Source: CAVUXJ01 sp963814975
GTDB lineage: Bacteria; Acidobacteriota; Vicinamibacteria; Vicinamibacterales; CAVVIG01
Length of the DNA stretch: 64,000 bases
Direction: 5' to 3'
NCBI GenBank assembly: GCA_963814975.1
Contig: CAWFFB010000022.1
Span: 440,575 to 504,574 of the forward strand
Both the position numbers and the translations under genes were made by a program. The notes under the pieces are model-generated. The model saw only the letters and a program-made list of their open reading frames with translations. It was not told where the DNA came from and ran no database searches. Of this stretch, positions 22,641 to 33,391 are shown piece by piece (positions within the stretch are counted from its first letter, which is position 1; the number at the start of each line of letters is the position of its first letter).

Positions 22641-22860
22641 TGGCCGCAGAGACGATCGTGCAGAGCCTGTTGAGCGGCTTGTTGACAGGGTTGATCTACG
22701 CTCTCATTGCGGTCGGCCTCTCGCTCATCTTCGGTCTGATGGATGTCGTGAACTTCGCCCATGGCGAGTTCCTGATGGCGGCCATGTACGCGACGCTCGG
22801 GTTCACGCTGGCCCTTGCGATCGATCCGATCCTCTCGGCTGTCATCCGCAAAAACTATTG
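22640..22860 (+). pseudogene. LivH-type ABC permease, cut by IS
   Basis: N-terminal ~68 residues of a branched-chain amino acid-type inner-membrane permease: VQSLLSGLLTGLIYALIAVG, LSLIFGLMDVVNFAHGEFLM and MYATLGFTLALAIDPIL are the first membrane helices and conserved loop. ATG 22640 overlaps the preceding stop. The frame enters IS sequence near 22845 and ends at 22858-22860. No permease sequence is found beyond the IS, so the rest of the transporter operon is missing here and uptake by it is presumably lost. Confidence 0.8.
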
Positions 22861-24085
22861 AGGGCGGTGTTCAGTTCAGGCGGCTTTTGGTTCCAGCCGG
22901 TATTCGTGGTGCAACCCCGCCAGAATCGGACTCGCGACGACGCGATGGCCATCGGGGATTCGATGGCCATTCGACAGCTGCTCGGCCTTATCACAGGGCA
23001 CGTCAGGAATGCCAGGACCGAGACTGGCATGTGGGCGGCCTTGGTTGTAGTGAGTCACCCATTCCTTGAGAATCGAACGCAGATGCCGTTCATTCAGAAC
23101 AATCAGCCAATCCAAACACTCGCGACGGATCGTGCCGATCAGCCTCTCGCAGAACGCATTCGCTTGCGGGCAGCGCACCGGCGTTTTCAGCACCGTCAGG
23201 CCCATCGCGGCAACTGCGCCGTCAACGGCCACAGAATAGATGCTATCGCGGTCGTGAATGAGAAAGCGTTGCGGCTGCTCGCCGGGAAAGACCGCGCGGA
23301 ACTGCTGGACGGTCCAGTCGGCTGTGGGATGCTCCGTGACGTTCCAATGCACGATCCGGCGCGTGCCGACTGTCAAGAACGACAAACACATACAGCGTGC
23401 GAAACCTCGCCGTGATGGTCACGAAGAAGTCGCAGGCGAGCATGGCGCCCGCATGATTGCGCACGAATGTGCTCCACTGCTGGGACGGCCGTCGATCCCG
23501 CGGTCGCCCTCCCAGTGACATGTAGCGCCTCACTGTACGCGCCGACACGCGGAGACCGAGTTTGAGCTGCAGTTCCGCGGCAATCCGCTCCTCGCCCCAC
23601 GTCGCATTGGCACGAGCCATGGCGGCGATTAACTGCTGGAGATCCGACGGGTACTGGTGGTCGACCAGGCACTCTCGACTTCCACCGCCAGAACAGGCGG
23701 AATCCCTTGCGATGCCAACGGATCAGCGTGTCAGGCTTGACGATCGTCAGTATGGCTCTCCAGTCGCTCAGCCTTGAGAGCACCAGCAGGGTGATACGCG
23801 TCGCATCATCAGCCCGACGGGGCTTGACCCGACGCTCTTGGTAAAGGGCCAGCTGCTTGCGGAGGAACAGATTCTCGGCTGCCAGCTGCGACCGCGATCG
23901 AAGACCGAGCGACACGAACCTGAGGGCATCAATCAGCAGCCGGACAGTGGTCCGCCAGGCGATTGACGAGGCCGAGCGTTTCCGCATGCGGAAGCATGCC
24001 ACAACTGTCGCGAGTTAGCTTCGTCGCGAGCCTCCGCCGTTACCGAACCCGCGGCAGTTTCGTGTCGGCCGCAATACTTGCGGAG
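22845..24085 (-). mobile_element. Integrase-type IS, copy 1
   Basis: About 1.24 kb. The left end TCCGCAA (22845-22851) and the right end TTGCGGAG (24078-24085) form terminal inverted repeats like those of copy 2 (consensus GTRCTCCGCA). It encodes one transposase and truncates the livH-like gene. No target duplication is evident. Confidence 0.7.
22876..24002 (-). pseudogene. Integrase-core (rve) transposase of IS copy 1
   Basis: DDE transposase, about 370 residues once three frames are joined (changes near 23660 and 23375). N-terminal region: SQLAAENLFLRKQLALYQER and VKPDTLIRWHRKGFRLFWRW; helix-turn-helix region: WGEERIAAELQLKLGLRVSA; catalytic core: LACDFFVTITARF (first Asp), FLIHDRDSIYSVAV (second Asp) and NAFCERLIGTIRRECLDW (Glu); end: GLHHEYRLEPKAA. 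Start GTG 24002 or ATG 23987. Same family as 38580-39689 and the fragment 44333-44713. Confidence 0.8.
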
Positions 24086-24101
24086 CACAACCGGTGAGTC
24101 G

Positions 24102-24347
24102 TCAGCGCCGGGTTCGACGAATGGCCGCTTTGAACGTCTCAATGGTAGAAACGACCACTACCAGCATGACGAGAACCGCCGCAAGGATCGAGCCGAGGAA
24201 GACTGCGGCAAGGAGGACTCCGAGGATAGCCGACGCCACCAACGTCGCAGCTACAACGGCCTTAACACGGCGAAATCGGCCGGCTGGAGGAAGAGCACTT
24301 GTCGCCTGAGTCCGACTAGAGGGAAAGTGGATCTGGAACCTGGCCAT
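24102..24347 (-). CDS. Small two-helix membrane protein
   Basis: 81 residues, ATG 24347. A basic N-terminus (MARFQIHFPSSRTQ) is followed by two hydrophobic stretches (VVAATLVASAILGVLLAAVF and ILAAVLVMLVVVVSTIETF) and a basic end AAIRRTRR, a plausible inner-membrane topology. No family recognised and no strong ribosome site. It sits between an IS end and the large operon; it could be chance, but the composition is distinctly membrane-like. Confidence 0.5.
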   Translation of the reverse strand: MARFQIHFPSSRTQATSALPPAGRFRRVKAVVAATLVASAILGVLLAAVFLGSILAAVLVMLVVVVSTIETFKAAIRRTRR

Positions 24348-24741
24348 GATGAACTGGCTCGGGAACGGTCTGAACGATCATAACAGACGGCGCCAGAGTG
24401 ATTGGTCGTGGCCGTTGAGCCCGCCACGAACCCTCTTCGACCGTCCTGACGCGATTCTCTGCAGGCTCTCGCGTCGTCGAACGAGGCCGTCGAAAGCGCG
24501 AACGCGAGATGCGCCGCTTCAAGTCCGCCGCCCATCATGCAAACTCTTTGCGTCGGTTCACGGCGTCGTGCAGAATCCTTCCGGGTGGGCCGACATCTGC
24601 TGCGGTCAGCTCACCACCACCTGCTGCGAGGCAGGGGTGCCTCGCTGAGATGCGGTGACGTCCGCCTACTGAACGATCAGGGGCGCCCAGTGTAGGGGGA
24701 GAAACGTGCGGGCCTCGTTCAGTTGACAGTGCGGTTCTTAA
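24348..24741. other. Intergenic stretch downstream of the large operon
   Basis: No gene recognised. It contains the hairpin at 24626-24645 and is otherwise featureless to my reading. Confidence 0.5.
24626..24645 (-). terminator. Perfect 8-bp stem-loop after the six-gene operon
   Basis: GCGAGGCA, loop GGGG, TGCCTCGC, about 97 nt beyond the last stop. There is no T-run, so it could be a transcript-stabilising or Rho-assisted end. Confidence 0.3.
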
Positions 24742-26283
24742 TCATGGCCGGATCTCCGGAACCTCCTCGAGGACGTCGAGACGCAGCGCAGATGCGGGCG
24801 GCGCGAAGAGTGGCGTGCGGCGGCGTTGCACCCACAGCACGGGTTGGCCGTCGGTACGGCGACCGAGGACGTAGCGCCGATCGAGACGCACGCCGGCCCG
24901 GGGGATCGCGCTGGGCACGATCTGATGCGCAGGGTCGGAGGGTCCGGCAGCCGGGTCGCGAAGCAGGCGGCTCGTCGGGCCTGGCCGCGGCGCGACCGGC
25001 CGCACGTTGAGATCGGCTAAGCGAGCCTGCACAAAGCGGCGCACGTTGCCGTCGTCGGAGGAGACGTACGGGTGCCACAGTCGGGGGACGTTCGTCGCCG
25101 GCAGGTAGCGGTAGCGCCGGGTTCCCGTCACGACGACCTGGCCGGGCGGAGCCACTGCGGGGGACGGAGTGACGGGCTCTTCCGGCTCGACAAGCTCGAC
25201 ACCGTCGGCGCGCCGCTCGATGGCCCACAACAAATTGGCGTCCTCGTCCATGCCGAGCAGCACCTCGTCGAGGGCGCTCGTAGCCGTCAGCGGGTTGGGA
25301 ATCGTGGGCCAGATCAGCAACTCGCCGGGCCGTCGTCCGCTGACGTGGAACAGTGACCAGTCGTCGACCGGCTGGTTGGTCGAGGTGAGTCCCATCACAT
25401 CTTCGACTTGCATGCCCGTGACGGCCACGAGCGTGCCGGTCGGGCTCAGCAGCGGAGCGGTGAACCAGTCGTCGCCGTGGGAGGCGGTGACGTGGATCAG
25501 CATCAGCGACGCCAGCCGCGTGCGGTGCGGCGCCACAGCGCCGGGGTCGTAGCGATGCTCTTCGATCTGCCACCACCGCGGGTGAGGCGACCCGTCGTAT
25601 GCGACGCGCGTGGGGTAACTCGTGCGCACCACCGGCGGCGACGCGAGTGGCGGATTCGGCCCAGTCGCGGTGGCGGAGTACCAGTCGACGTCGCCGCCGT
25701 CGTGGCGCGGGATCGTCAGCGTTGCCGGCCCGGCAGTGAACGTCGCGGAATACGCCAACTCCGACGGCTGCCAGTCGTCTTGCGGCTCCGCAGCCGGGAC
25801 GCCTTGAGCGGCGAACAGCGCGTCTGCCAGACTCAGCGACGCCCGCGCCCGATACAACTCGAGGCCGTCGAGCACGCGACCATTCAGCCGCTCGTACGGC
25901 GCCACCAATCCGGCGAAGAGGAGCGTCGGGGCATTCCGTTGCGCCGCGGGAACCGCGCTCCTCAGCGCCCGCCCGACCCGGGCGCGCCGCCCGATCGTCC
26001 ACCACTGCTCGGGCTCGGACTCGATGATCGCCTCGGGTGGCGTGATCCGCGGATCGTCCTCGGGCGCGGCGCTCCGGCCTCTCAGCGGCGTCTCGGTGAC
26101 AGTCACATGGACGAGGGCGGGGGAAGCGGCGTCGCGGCCCCGATGCTCGCCGCGCTGCCATTGCCGGCCGAGGAACCACACCGGATCGTGCACCTCCGCG
26201 CGCAACGCGGCAAACAAAGCCAGCGGGTCATGCGCGGTATGTATCGCCTCCAGACCGACGTGGAGATCGAAACGGTACGGCAT
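24742..26283 (-). CDS. Uncharacterised protein P1 of six-gene operon
   Basis: 513 residues, one intact frame, ATG 26283 overlapping the previous stop (TGATG). It begins PYRFDLHVGLEAIHTAHDPL with DPVWFLGRQWQRGEHRGRDA, a Trp/Arg/Glu-rich motif I associate with unnamed conserved bacterial proteins. Middle segments include SPHPRWWQIEEHRYDPGAV, DDWFTAPLLSPTGTLVAVTG and DDWSLFHVSGRRPGELLIWP; the C-terminus is VRRFVQARLADLNVRPVAPR and a basic tail. No signal peptide, membrane helix or known catalytic motif is visible. It is last in the operon. Being the only member without an indel, it is the best anchor for database searches. Function unknown. Confidence 0.8.
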   Translation of the reverse strand: MPYRFDLHVGLEAIHTAHDPLALFAALRAEVHDPVWFLGRQWQRGEHRGRDAASPALVHVTVTETPLRGRSAAPEDDPRITPPEAIIESEPEQWWTIGRRARVGRALRSAVPAAQRNAPTLLFAGLVAPYERLNGRVLDGLELYRARASLSLADALFAAQGVPAAEPQDDWQPSELAYSATFTAGPATLTIPRHDGGDVDWYSATATGPNPPLASPPVVRTSYPTRVAYDGSPHPRWWQIEEHRYDPGAVAPHRTRLASLMLIHVTASHGDDWFTAPLLSPTGTLVAVTGMQVEDVMGLTSTNQPVDDWSLFHVSGRRPGELLIWPTIPNPLTATSALDEVLLGMDEDANLLWAIERRADGVELVEPEEPVTPSPAVAPPGQVVVTGTRRYRYLPATNVPRLWHPYVSSDDGNVRRFVQARLADLNVRPVAPRPGPTSRLLRDPAAGPSDPAHQIVPSAIPRAGVRLDRRYVLGRRTDGQPVLWVQRRRTPLFAPPASALRLDVLEEVPEIRP

Positions 26284-29200
26284 CAGCGGCCTCCCAGCTC
26301 AACGCCCACCCGTCCGCTCGCGGGCAGCGCCGCGAGATGCAGCGAGCGCGCGGCGGCCCCGAGTTCGGCAGCGTTGGCCATCCGCGCCCTCGCGAGTGCG
26401 CGAACCTCGGCCACGATGTCGACGAGCACCGCGGGTGTCAGGTCCTCGTCGACGACCGGCGGAACGGCGAGCACGACCGCCTGCGGCGCCCGCGCGCTCG
26501 GCAGGTCGTGAGAAAACGCTACGGCGGCGACGTGCTCCGTGTCCGGGACGGTCTCGGCAAAGCGGTCGATGACCGCGACGGCCACCGTTCCCGGCGTCGT
26601 CTCAACCGGCCGCGGAGGCAGCACGCCGGGCGGCCCGAAGGCGGCGACGAGTCGCGACGATCGCACGACTGCAACGTCCGACGGCGGCGGAGCGACCGTC
26701 TGCCACGGATCGCCCGGGCGGTTCGTCCACGCTCGCAGCGGTTGCCCCCCAGACGTCGCGCGCTGGTCGAGCTGGGCCGCCTCGAGCCGTGCCACCGCGG
26801 GTCGAACCGGCGCCACTGTCTCCAGCCAGTCCGGGTCGAGGCGCGGCGCCGCGCCGGCAGCGGTCGGCTCGCTTCGCATACCGTCAAAGGCGGCGGCAGG
26901 TAGACGGGCGAACACGGGCAACGGGCCTTCCGGCGCGACGAGAGCGGCGATGGCCGCGGCCAGCTCGGACACGGTCGCTCCGCTCAGCGTTTCTGGCGCA
27001 TCGCCGATGCGGCGCTCGAGCGCCTCGGCCGCGCGACGAACCCGGTCGACCAACCCCCCGACGGTCGGATCCTCGGTAGCGGCGGCCAGGGGCGTGATCC
27101 CCCAGCGCGCGATCCGCCCGAGCGCTCGCCGCTGCGCCGTCTCGGTGGCCGTTGGCGCGGCCGCGAGTCGCGTGTCGGCGGCCGCGGCGACGGCGGCGTT
27201 GCGAAGTGCCGTGTAGCGCCGGGCGAGCTCGATCGCGACACCGCCGCCAGGATCCGCCGGCGCACCGACGTCCTCGGGAAGCGCCGGCACTCCGGCCAGG
27301 GCGGCGGCGAGCGCTCGCACGATGACGTGTCCCGGCGGATCGATCGGGCCGAGCCCGGCCGCACCGGTGACGTCGCGCACGACATCGCGCAGGTTCCCTG
27401 TGCCGAGCCCGACGGTGTCGCAAGGGCGCAGGCCGATGTCGTCGAGCGTGGTGGTGCCGACCGGCGCGCCTGCGGCATCGAGCATCGTCCACCTCCACGC
27501 CGCGCCGGCGGGGTCTCCCGCGCGGGCGTCGAGATAGGCGGCGACCGCCGGATCGGCGACGGCCGCTGGGCTCGGCCGTGCACCAGTGGGAGCGGTCGCG
27601 TCGGGCAGGACGACCACCGCAACGGTGTTGACGACGCGACCCGCTCTGGGCGTGCGCACGACATCGAAGTCGGGCGGCGGCCCCTGGCCGCCGGCCGCGG
27701 CGGTCGACGCCGCGACAGTGGCGGTGCGCCCCTTGACGACGCCGAGCGTTGCTTCGGCGACGTGCAAGTCCGCGAGGGCGTCGATCGCGGCGGCGAGCTC
27801 GGCGAGCGCGGTGAGCTGCGCGGGGCGCACGCCGAGTTGGCTGAGTTCGGCGGGCCGGTTCTCGGCCGCATCCAGCACGGCCGTGCCGTTGCACACGCGG
27901 CGCATCCGCAGGTCGGCACGAGCGAAGCCGAGGATCGTCGGGAACGCGGCGCGCAGGCGGTCGATCACGTCAGGGCGATTCACGATCGCCTCGACCCTTC
28001 GTCCAAGCGACTCCGCCGGGTGGCTGCCCGTGCGTGTCTCGTCGGCAAGGCGGAGAGCGGCACGGATCGCGTCGGAGGTGAGGTCCATCTGCCACCGATC
28101 CGCGTCGGGATCGCGGAGCGCCCGATCCCGCAGCACCGCAGCGACCGCCGCCTGCTCGGCTGACGGGGCGAGCACGTAGCGGTGGTCGCCCGGCGACGAG
28201 CGCGGCCGGGGCGCGTCGACCCAGGCGTAAACCCCGAGCGTCCGCGGAGCCGCCGCGAGGTCCTGCAGCCGGCGCCAGGCGATCCCCGTCGCCCACGGAT
28301 CCAGTCGATGCGTTGCGGTGTCGAGCGCCGCGCGCAGGCCGCGGTCGATGTTCGCGGCATTCTCGGTTGCGAGCGCGTTCAGTCCCTCCACCACGTTGCG
28401 CCGGACGCCGACCGCGGGTTCGCTGGACCGGCTCATGTCGGTGGGCCGCATCCGCGCCGCCCACGTCTCGGTCTGGGTCGCCGTCCGCAGGTTGACGCTG
28501 ACCGGCTCGACGAACGCGCGGGGCTGGCCGGCGGCACGCCGGGCCACGGCCGCCGCGCTGGCGAGCAGCGAGTGCCGGGCCAGCTCGGTGAGCACGCTCG
28601 TGCCCCACGGCGGCGATGCCCGGGTTCCGCCGGGCACGGGTCCGGCCGCGAGCAGTTCAGCTACCGGCGCTGCGGCGAGCCGGGACAATCCGCGGCCGAT
28701 GTCGGTCCCTGCGGGAAGATCGTCTGGCTCGACCAGGCGCAACTCGACGTCGTGGGCCCAGCCCACCGAGACGAGCTGCCGGGTCGGCGTCGCCGCCGGG
28801 TCGAGCCGCGGCACTTGCCCTGCTTGACGGGTCCACCACGCTTCGAGATCGGCGGCCGGGACGGCCTGGGTGAAACGGAACGCGACCGCGTGGGCCAGCG
28901 TCGTCGGCATCATCCACCGCCACGCGTAGCGCGTCGCCATCGGGTTGCGGACGAGGTCGCGCAACGCGTCTGGTTGCTGCTGCGCGGCCTGGCGCTCGGC
29001 GGCCGCTGCCCACGTGTCTACGAGCTGGCGGACCAGCGGAACGAGACGCGACTCGATCGCCGGGTCGCCGGCGGCCGAGCGCCAGCGCCGCAGCGAGGTG
29101 GCCGGCAGCAATCCGTACGGCTGGTTCTCGACGCGCATAGACGGCAACGGCCCCTCGGGAACGAGATTCGCCGCCGCCCAGAGGCCGAGCTCGTCGGCCT

Positions 29201-30122
29201 GGCTCCCGAAGCCCCACACGTTGGCCAGGGAGTGACCCCACAGCGCGGGCCAGAGCGTGCCGACGAGGGCCCGGTTGAGCGGGCCGGTGGTCGGACCTCC
29301 CCACCCACGACTCCGCGCAACACCGGAGCACCGGCGAGCGCGGTCGAGACCGCGACGGTGCCGGGCTGTGCCGTCACGCCGACCCGCACGAGGCGGCGCC
29401 AGGTGTCGGCGTCGCCGAGCGAGAGTGCGGCCTCGCCGTTCACGCTGCTCGTCGGCGCGCCCGGACCGACGATGCCCAGGCGGCCGCTGTTGGCCTGCGC
29501 CGTCAGCAGGGGGCCGGGGTCGCCGCCGCCGATGCCGACGACGTACACCGCCTCGATGTCGTTCGGCACGGCCGCGCCGAGGTCGATCTCGGCCGCAAGA
29601 CCTACGCGCACCGCCTCCGGGAACGACGTCCACCACGGCTGGCTCGTGCTGTTCGGGTCATCGAGATCGAGAGTGACGGCGTCGGCGAGCACGGTCAGCG
29701 TCGCCGCCGTGCGCCGGCGGCCGTCCGCCGCGGGCGATCCAGATCTCCATCGTCGGCGGCAGCCCCATCACGCGCGGGGCGCGCATCTCCGTCCGCGTCG
29801 TGCTCGGACGGGTGATGGTGATCACCCCGTCCGGCCCGGTGACCGGAGGGAAGGTGCGCGCGAGCCACGCCGCCCGCTCGGCGCCGACGGCGGCCGCGAG
29901 CGCGCGCCATGCCTGCCTCCCTGCTGGAGTCTCGAGACGCTGTCCGCCGGCAGCGCGCCACATCGCCTCGACCGCGTCGAGTTCGACGGCGGACGGCACG
30001 TCGTCGTGCTTCGTGATCGAGACCGCATCGGGCACGACGCGCACGCGCAGGCGCCAGCGCGGCGGGCGGTCAGGGCCGACGAAACGGGTCTCCAGCCGAA
30101 CGGGCAGCAGCACGCCGATCAT
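26283..30122 (-). CDS. Uncharacterised large protein P2 of six-gene operon
   Basis: About 1280 residues; ATG 30122 overlaps the previous stop (ATGA). Frame changes near 29727 and 29310; the remaining ~1000 codons are open. The N-terminus is LLPVRLETRFVGPDRPPRWR, LRVRVVPDAVSITKHDD and LDAVEAMWRAAGGQR; then SQPWWTSFPEAVRVGLAAEI and SMRVENQPYGLLPATSLRRW. The long middle is Ala/Arg-rich and probably helical; the end is LHLAALPASGRVGVELGGR. No export signal, membrane helix or nucleotide-binding motif. The LPVRLETRF and ENQPYGLLP motifs recall conserved hypothetical proteins, none of known function to me. The size suggests a structural or scaffolding role, which is inference. Confidence 0.75.
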
Positions 30123-32758
30123 GGGCGGACTCCCCCGAGCAGGACGTCTCCGCGGATCAGCACGCGCCGCGGCGCGCTGACGGTGTCACGGGCGAGGTCG
30201 GCGCCGTTGCCTGCCGTGCTCGGCCGCGTGCGCTGCGTTGAAGAAGCGCCGCCCGTTCACCGTCTCTTCCAGCACGACCCACCGCTCGGCGCCGAGCGCC
30301 GGGTCGAGGTCGAAGCCGAAGAACGTCTGGTCGGGCGAGATCCGTCCCTGGAACGCGGGGAACTGGCGGGAATCGAAGTTGGGGCGAGTCACCCAGTCGA
30401 GCGTTCCGTCGGCGCTTGCGCAGCGCCGGCACCAGGTAGACGAGCGTGCCCGGGTACTCGCGGAAGAGCGGCGTGTTGAACAGCACGACCAGGTCAGCGC
30501 TCGACGCCGACGGCGTCTGGTGGCTGGCCGCTCCGAACGCGCGAGTCGGCGGGCCAGCGGCTGATGTCGAGGATGTCGTCGTCGACGTCTCCCGTCGCGG
30601 CGTTGGCGCGATCCCAGAACGTCCGCACCGGCGTCCAACCCGGGGATCAGCGGGTAGTTGCGGAAGCGCAGCTCGGCGACGACCTGTGCGTTCAGCCCGA
30701 GCAGGAACGCGTCGACGAAAGCGGGGTTCGTGGTCAGGGCGACGACGGTGTCCTCTGGCAGCGTGCCCGCGCCGGGCAACAGCCACTCGGGCGCGTTGTC
30801 GCGCAGGAACCGCCACGCCGGCAGGTCGAGATCGGGCGTCAGCTCCACCGGCGCCGTCGGGTCGGCGTCGACGGCAGCCGACCGCGTCGAGGATGCCGCC
30901 GAGCACGCGGTCGACCATCGTCGGGCGGGTGATCGTCGGGTCGAAGGCGGCGGCGATCTCGGTGCTGGCGCGGTCGAGGTCAAAGGCTGTCGCGACCGGT
31001 TGGCCGGGGCGCCGCGCGACCGTCGCCCCGAGCGCGGCGAGGTCGTCGGAGTCCGGCTCGGCGGTGAGGGCGGCGGCGAGCACCCGCAGCTCCTCGCGCC
31101 CAGGACGTTGGTCGGCGTCGACGAGCCGCAGCAGCGGCAGGATCGGCGCGGGCGGCCGGCGCCGAGCGCGGTCGACGACGGTGCGCAGCCGGCTGTCGAC
31201 GAAGCGCACGGTGTCAGGATCGAGGCCGCGGCGGTCGAGTGCCGTCGCGAGCCTGGCCGCGGTCGCGCGCAGCTCGTCTCGGGTTCGGCGCGATCCTGCC
31301 GAGGGCGTCGTCGAGCGCGGCGCGGCCTCGTCTCGCGCGCGAACGCGTCCGTATGGAGCGCGCTCGGGTCGCTGCGCACGCGGCGCGGCGGCGCCGCGGC
31401 GGCGAGGCGCAGGGTGGCGCCGATGCCCGGCGGGGCGCGTCGCCGTCCGAGGAGCGCGGGCGCCGCGTCTTCGCGCTCCGCGCCGCGGAGCGCTCGTTGC
31501 GCGGCGGAGGAGAACAGGCTCCGTCCGAGCGCGCGATCCGGGTGCTCCATCGCCTCGGCGACGGGACCGGTCGACGTGAGCACGTCGCGCAGCGCGGGGC
31601 CGAGCACGCCGAGGCGGCGGGCTCCGTCCACGGGTACGCGCCGCTTCCAGAGCGAGCGCGACGCGAGGAGCCCCAGCGCCAGCCGGCGGAGCCGGTCGGC
31701 GGCCTCCTCGTAGGCGCCGGCGAGCCGCCCCGCCTCGCGCGCGAGGAGCTCCTGGTTGACGATCCCCGCCTCGGTGCCGAGCCCGGCGACGGCGCGCACG
31801 CGGTAGTCCTCGTGCAGCGCGTCGCGCCAGCCGGGCTGGAGAGGGCGGTGGCTCCGGCGGCCAGGGTTCGGCGTGGTCGGGGAGGCCGAGGACGGGATGG
31901 GCCGCGTCGCCGAGCGGCGCGGTCAGGGCCGCGACGTCGGCCGCGACGTCCTGCGGACACCTCACCGCCGGCGGGGCAGTCATGGAGACCAGCGCTCCGC
32001 GCACCGGCATCGCGCCGGCCGCCGGGAGCGGGCCGTACTCGACGTCGGAGGAGCCCAGCTCGGGCCCGGCCTGGCGGAGCTTCAAGCGGCGGGCGAGGGC
32101 GGCGAAGTCGCCGCCCGCGTTGGTGTGGAACGTCCAGTGGTGGTAGACGTGTGAGCTCGATCGGCCCCGCGGCGGGAGTGGCCCACGCGGGCGTGCCGGC
32201 GGCGGTGAACGCGGGCACGATCACGGCCACGTGGTCGCGGTCGGGCTCAAGCGCGCGCGGCGAGATCAGCCGGCCGATCGTGCGGCCCGCCCCGTCATCC
32301 TGTTCGACGTGAGCGCCGCGGGCCGAGTCCACGAGCGGATGGGCGTCCAGCACCGACGGCTGCAGGCGGACGGTCGAACCTGCGACCTCGATCTCGTCGG
32401 TCGTGCCGACGAGCAGAACCAGCCACGGGCGCAGCGCCTTTCCTTGCGGCAAGGCGACGGTGTGGCGCCACGGCAGGTCCGGCGCGCCGAGCTCCGCGTA
32501 GACGGCCTTGTCGATCTCCACGTTCCGCGCTCCCGGTGACGGGTAGGTGTGGACCACCGCGGCGGGCGCGAGGCCGGTGACGTCGCCGGGGCCGAACAGG
32601 TCGTACGTGATCGTGCGAGAGGCCGAGTCGGTCGGCTTGTCGAGATCGCTCGCCGTCAGCTGGAGCCTGGCCGTGAGCCGGCCGGCGGTCAGCGCGCCGG
32701 ACGAGACCGCGCCCGCCCCCGGAGGCCGCAACCAGCCGAAGAACCTGAGCGTGGCCAT
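30119..32758 (-). CDS. Uncharacterised large protein P3 of six-gene operon
   Basis: About 880 residues; ATG 32758 (MATLRFFGWLRPPGAGA) overlaps the previous stop (TGATG). About ten frame changes (near 32152, 31860, 31320, 31280, 30885, 30635, 30540, 30420, 30215), the most broken gene here. Recovered order: HTYPSPGARNVEIDKAVYAE, LRPWLVLLVGTTDEIEVAG, HVYHHWTFHTNAGGDFAALA, RAVAGLGTEAGIVNQELLAR, LGRSLFSSAAQRALRG, LDLPAWRFLRDNAPEWLLPG, EDTVVALTTNPAFVDAFLLG, LVVLFNTPLFREYPGTLVYL, DQTFFGFDLDPALGAERWVV and RRVLIRGDVLLGGVRP. These match an order seen in large unnamed proteins of other bacteria. No catalytic motif recognised. The last four bases overlap the start of P2. Confidence 0.7.
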
Positions 32759-33391
32759 CAGACCGTCACCGCCACAAGCCGATCGGCGGCGTGCTGGGTT
32801 GAGGCGCGCGCGTTGCGCCCGGCGAGGTGCGCTGCGACCGCGCTGATTTCCGTGGCGAGCACGACACCGCCGTCGGCCGAGACGAGGAACCGGTCGTCGC
32901 GCAGCTCGAAGCGCGAGGGCCGCGGCCGGATCGCCGGCGGTGCGGACGTCGCCTCCATCCGGTCGAGCACGTGGGCCGGAATGACGAATCCGTCGACGAT
33001 GCGGCGCGATGCTCGGCAGTTGGATCTCCTCGAACTCCACGTTCGCCAGCACCCCCGCCGAGGGTGTCGGCGCGAGCGACGCGACGACGCCGGCTTTGTG
33101 GCGCTCGAACGCGGGCAGCGCCATCGTCTCCGCCTCGGTGAGCTCGACGAACGATCCGGGACTGAACCAGTCCACGTGGTCGGTCGTCGGAATTGAGGCG
33201 CGCACGTCGAGGCGCTGCGGGCTGGCGAGTTTGCCGTCCTCGAACGTATCGACCGCGAGCCCCAGCGGCACGCGGTTCTGACTCCACGTCGGCGCGCCGA
33301 GGGGACTCAGCACGACTCGGGGCGATTCGTCGTGGCGCGCGAGCAACACCAAATCATCGTCGCCTTCGGCGATCGACGAGGTTCGCTGCAA
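32758..33391 (-). CDS. Uncharacterised protein P4 of six-gene operon
   Basis: About 210 residues. The start is TTG 33391, with GAGGAG 7 nt upstream inside the end of the DUF6603 gene; no ATG fits. It reads SSIAEGDDDLVLLARHDESP, VPLGLAVDTFEDGKLASPQR and VDWFSPGSFVELTEAETMAL; after a frame change near 32998 it continues VDGFVIPAHVLDRMEATSAP and ends QHAADRLVAVTV. Acidic and without membrane helix or signal. Likely cytoplasmic partner of P2/P3; function unknown. Overlaps DUF6603 by 38 nt and P3 by 1 nt. Confidence 0.65.

Noticed and set aside
28182..30479. 765-codon open frame on the plus strand
   Set aside because: Antisense to P2; Arg/Pro/Gly-rich translation without domains, as expected opposite a GC-rich gene.
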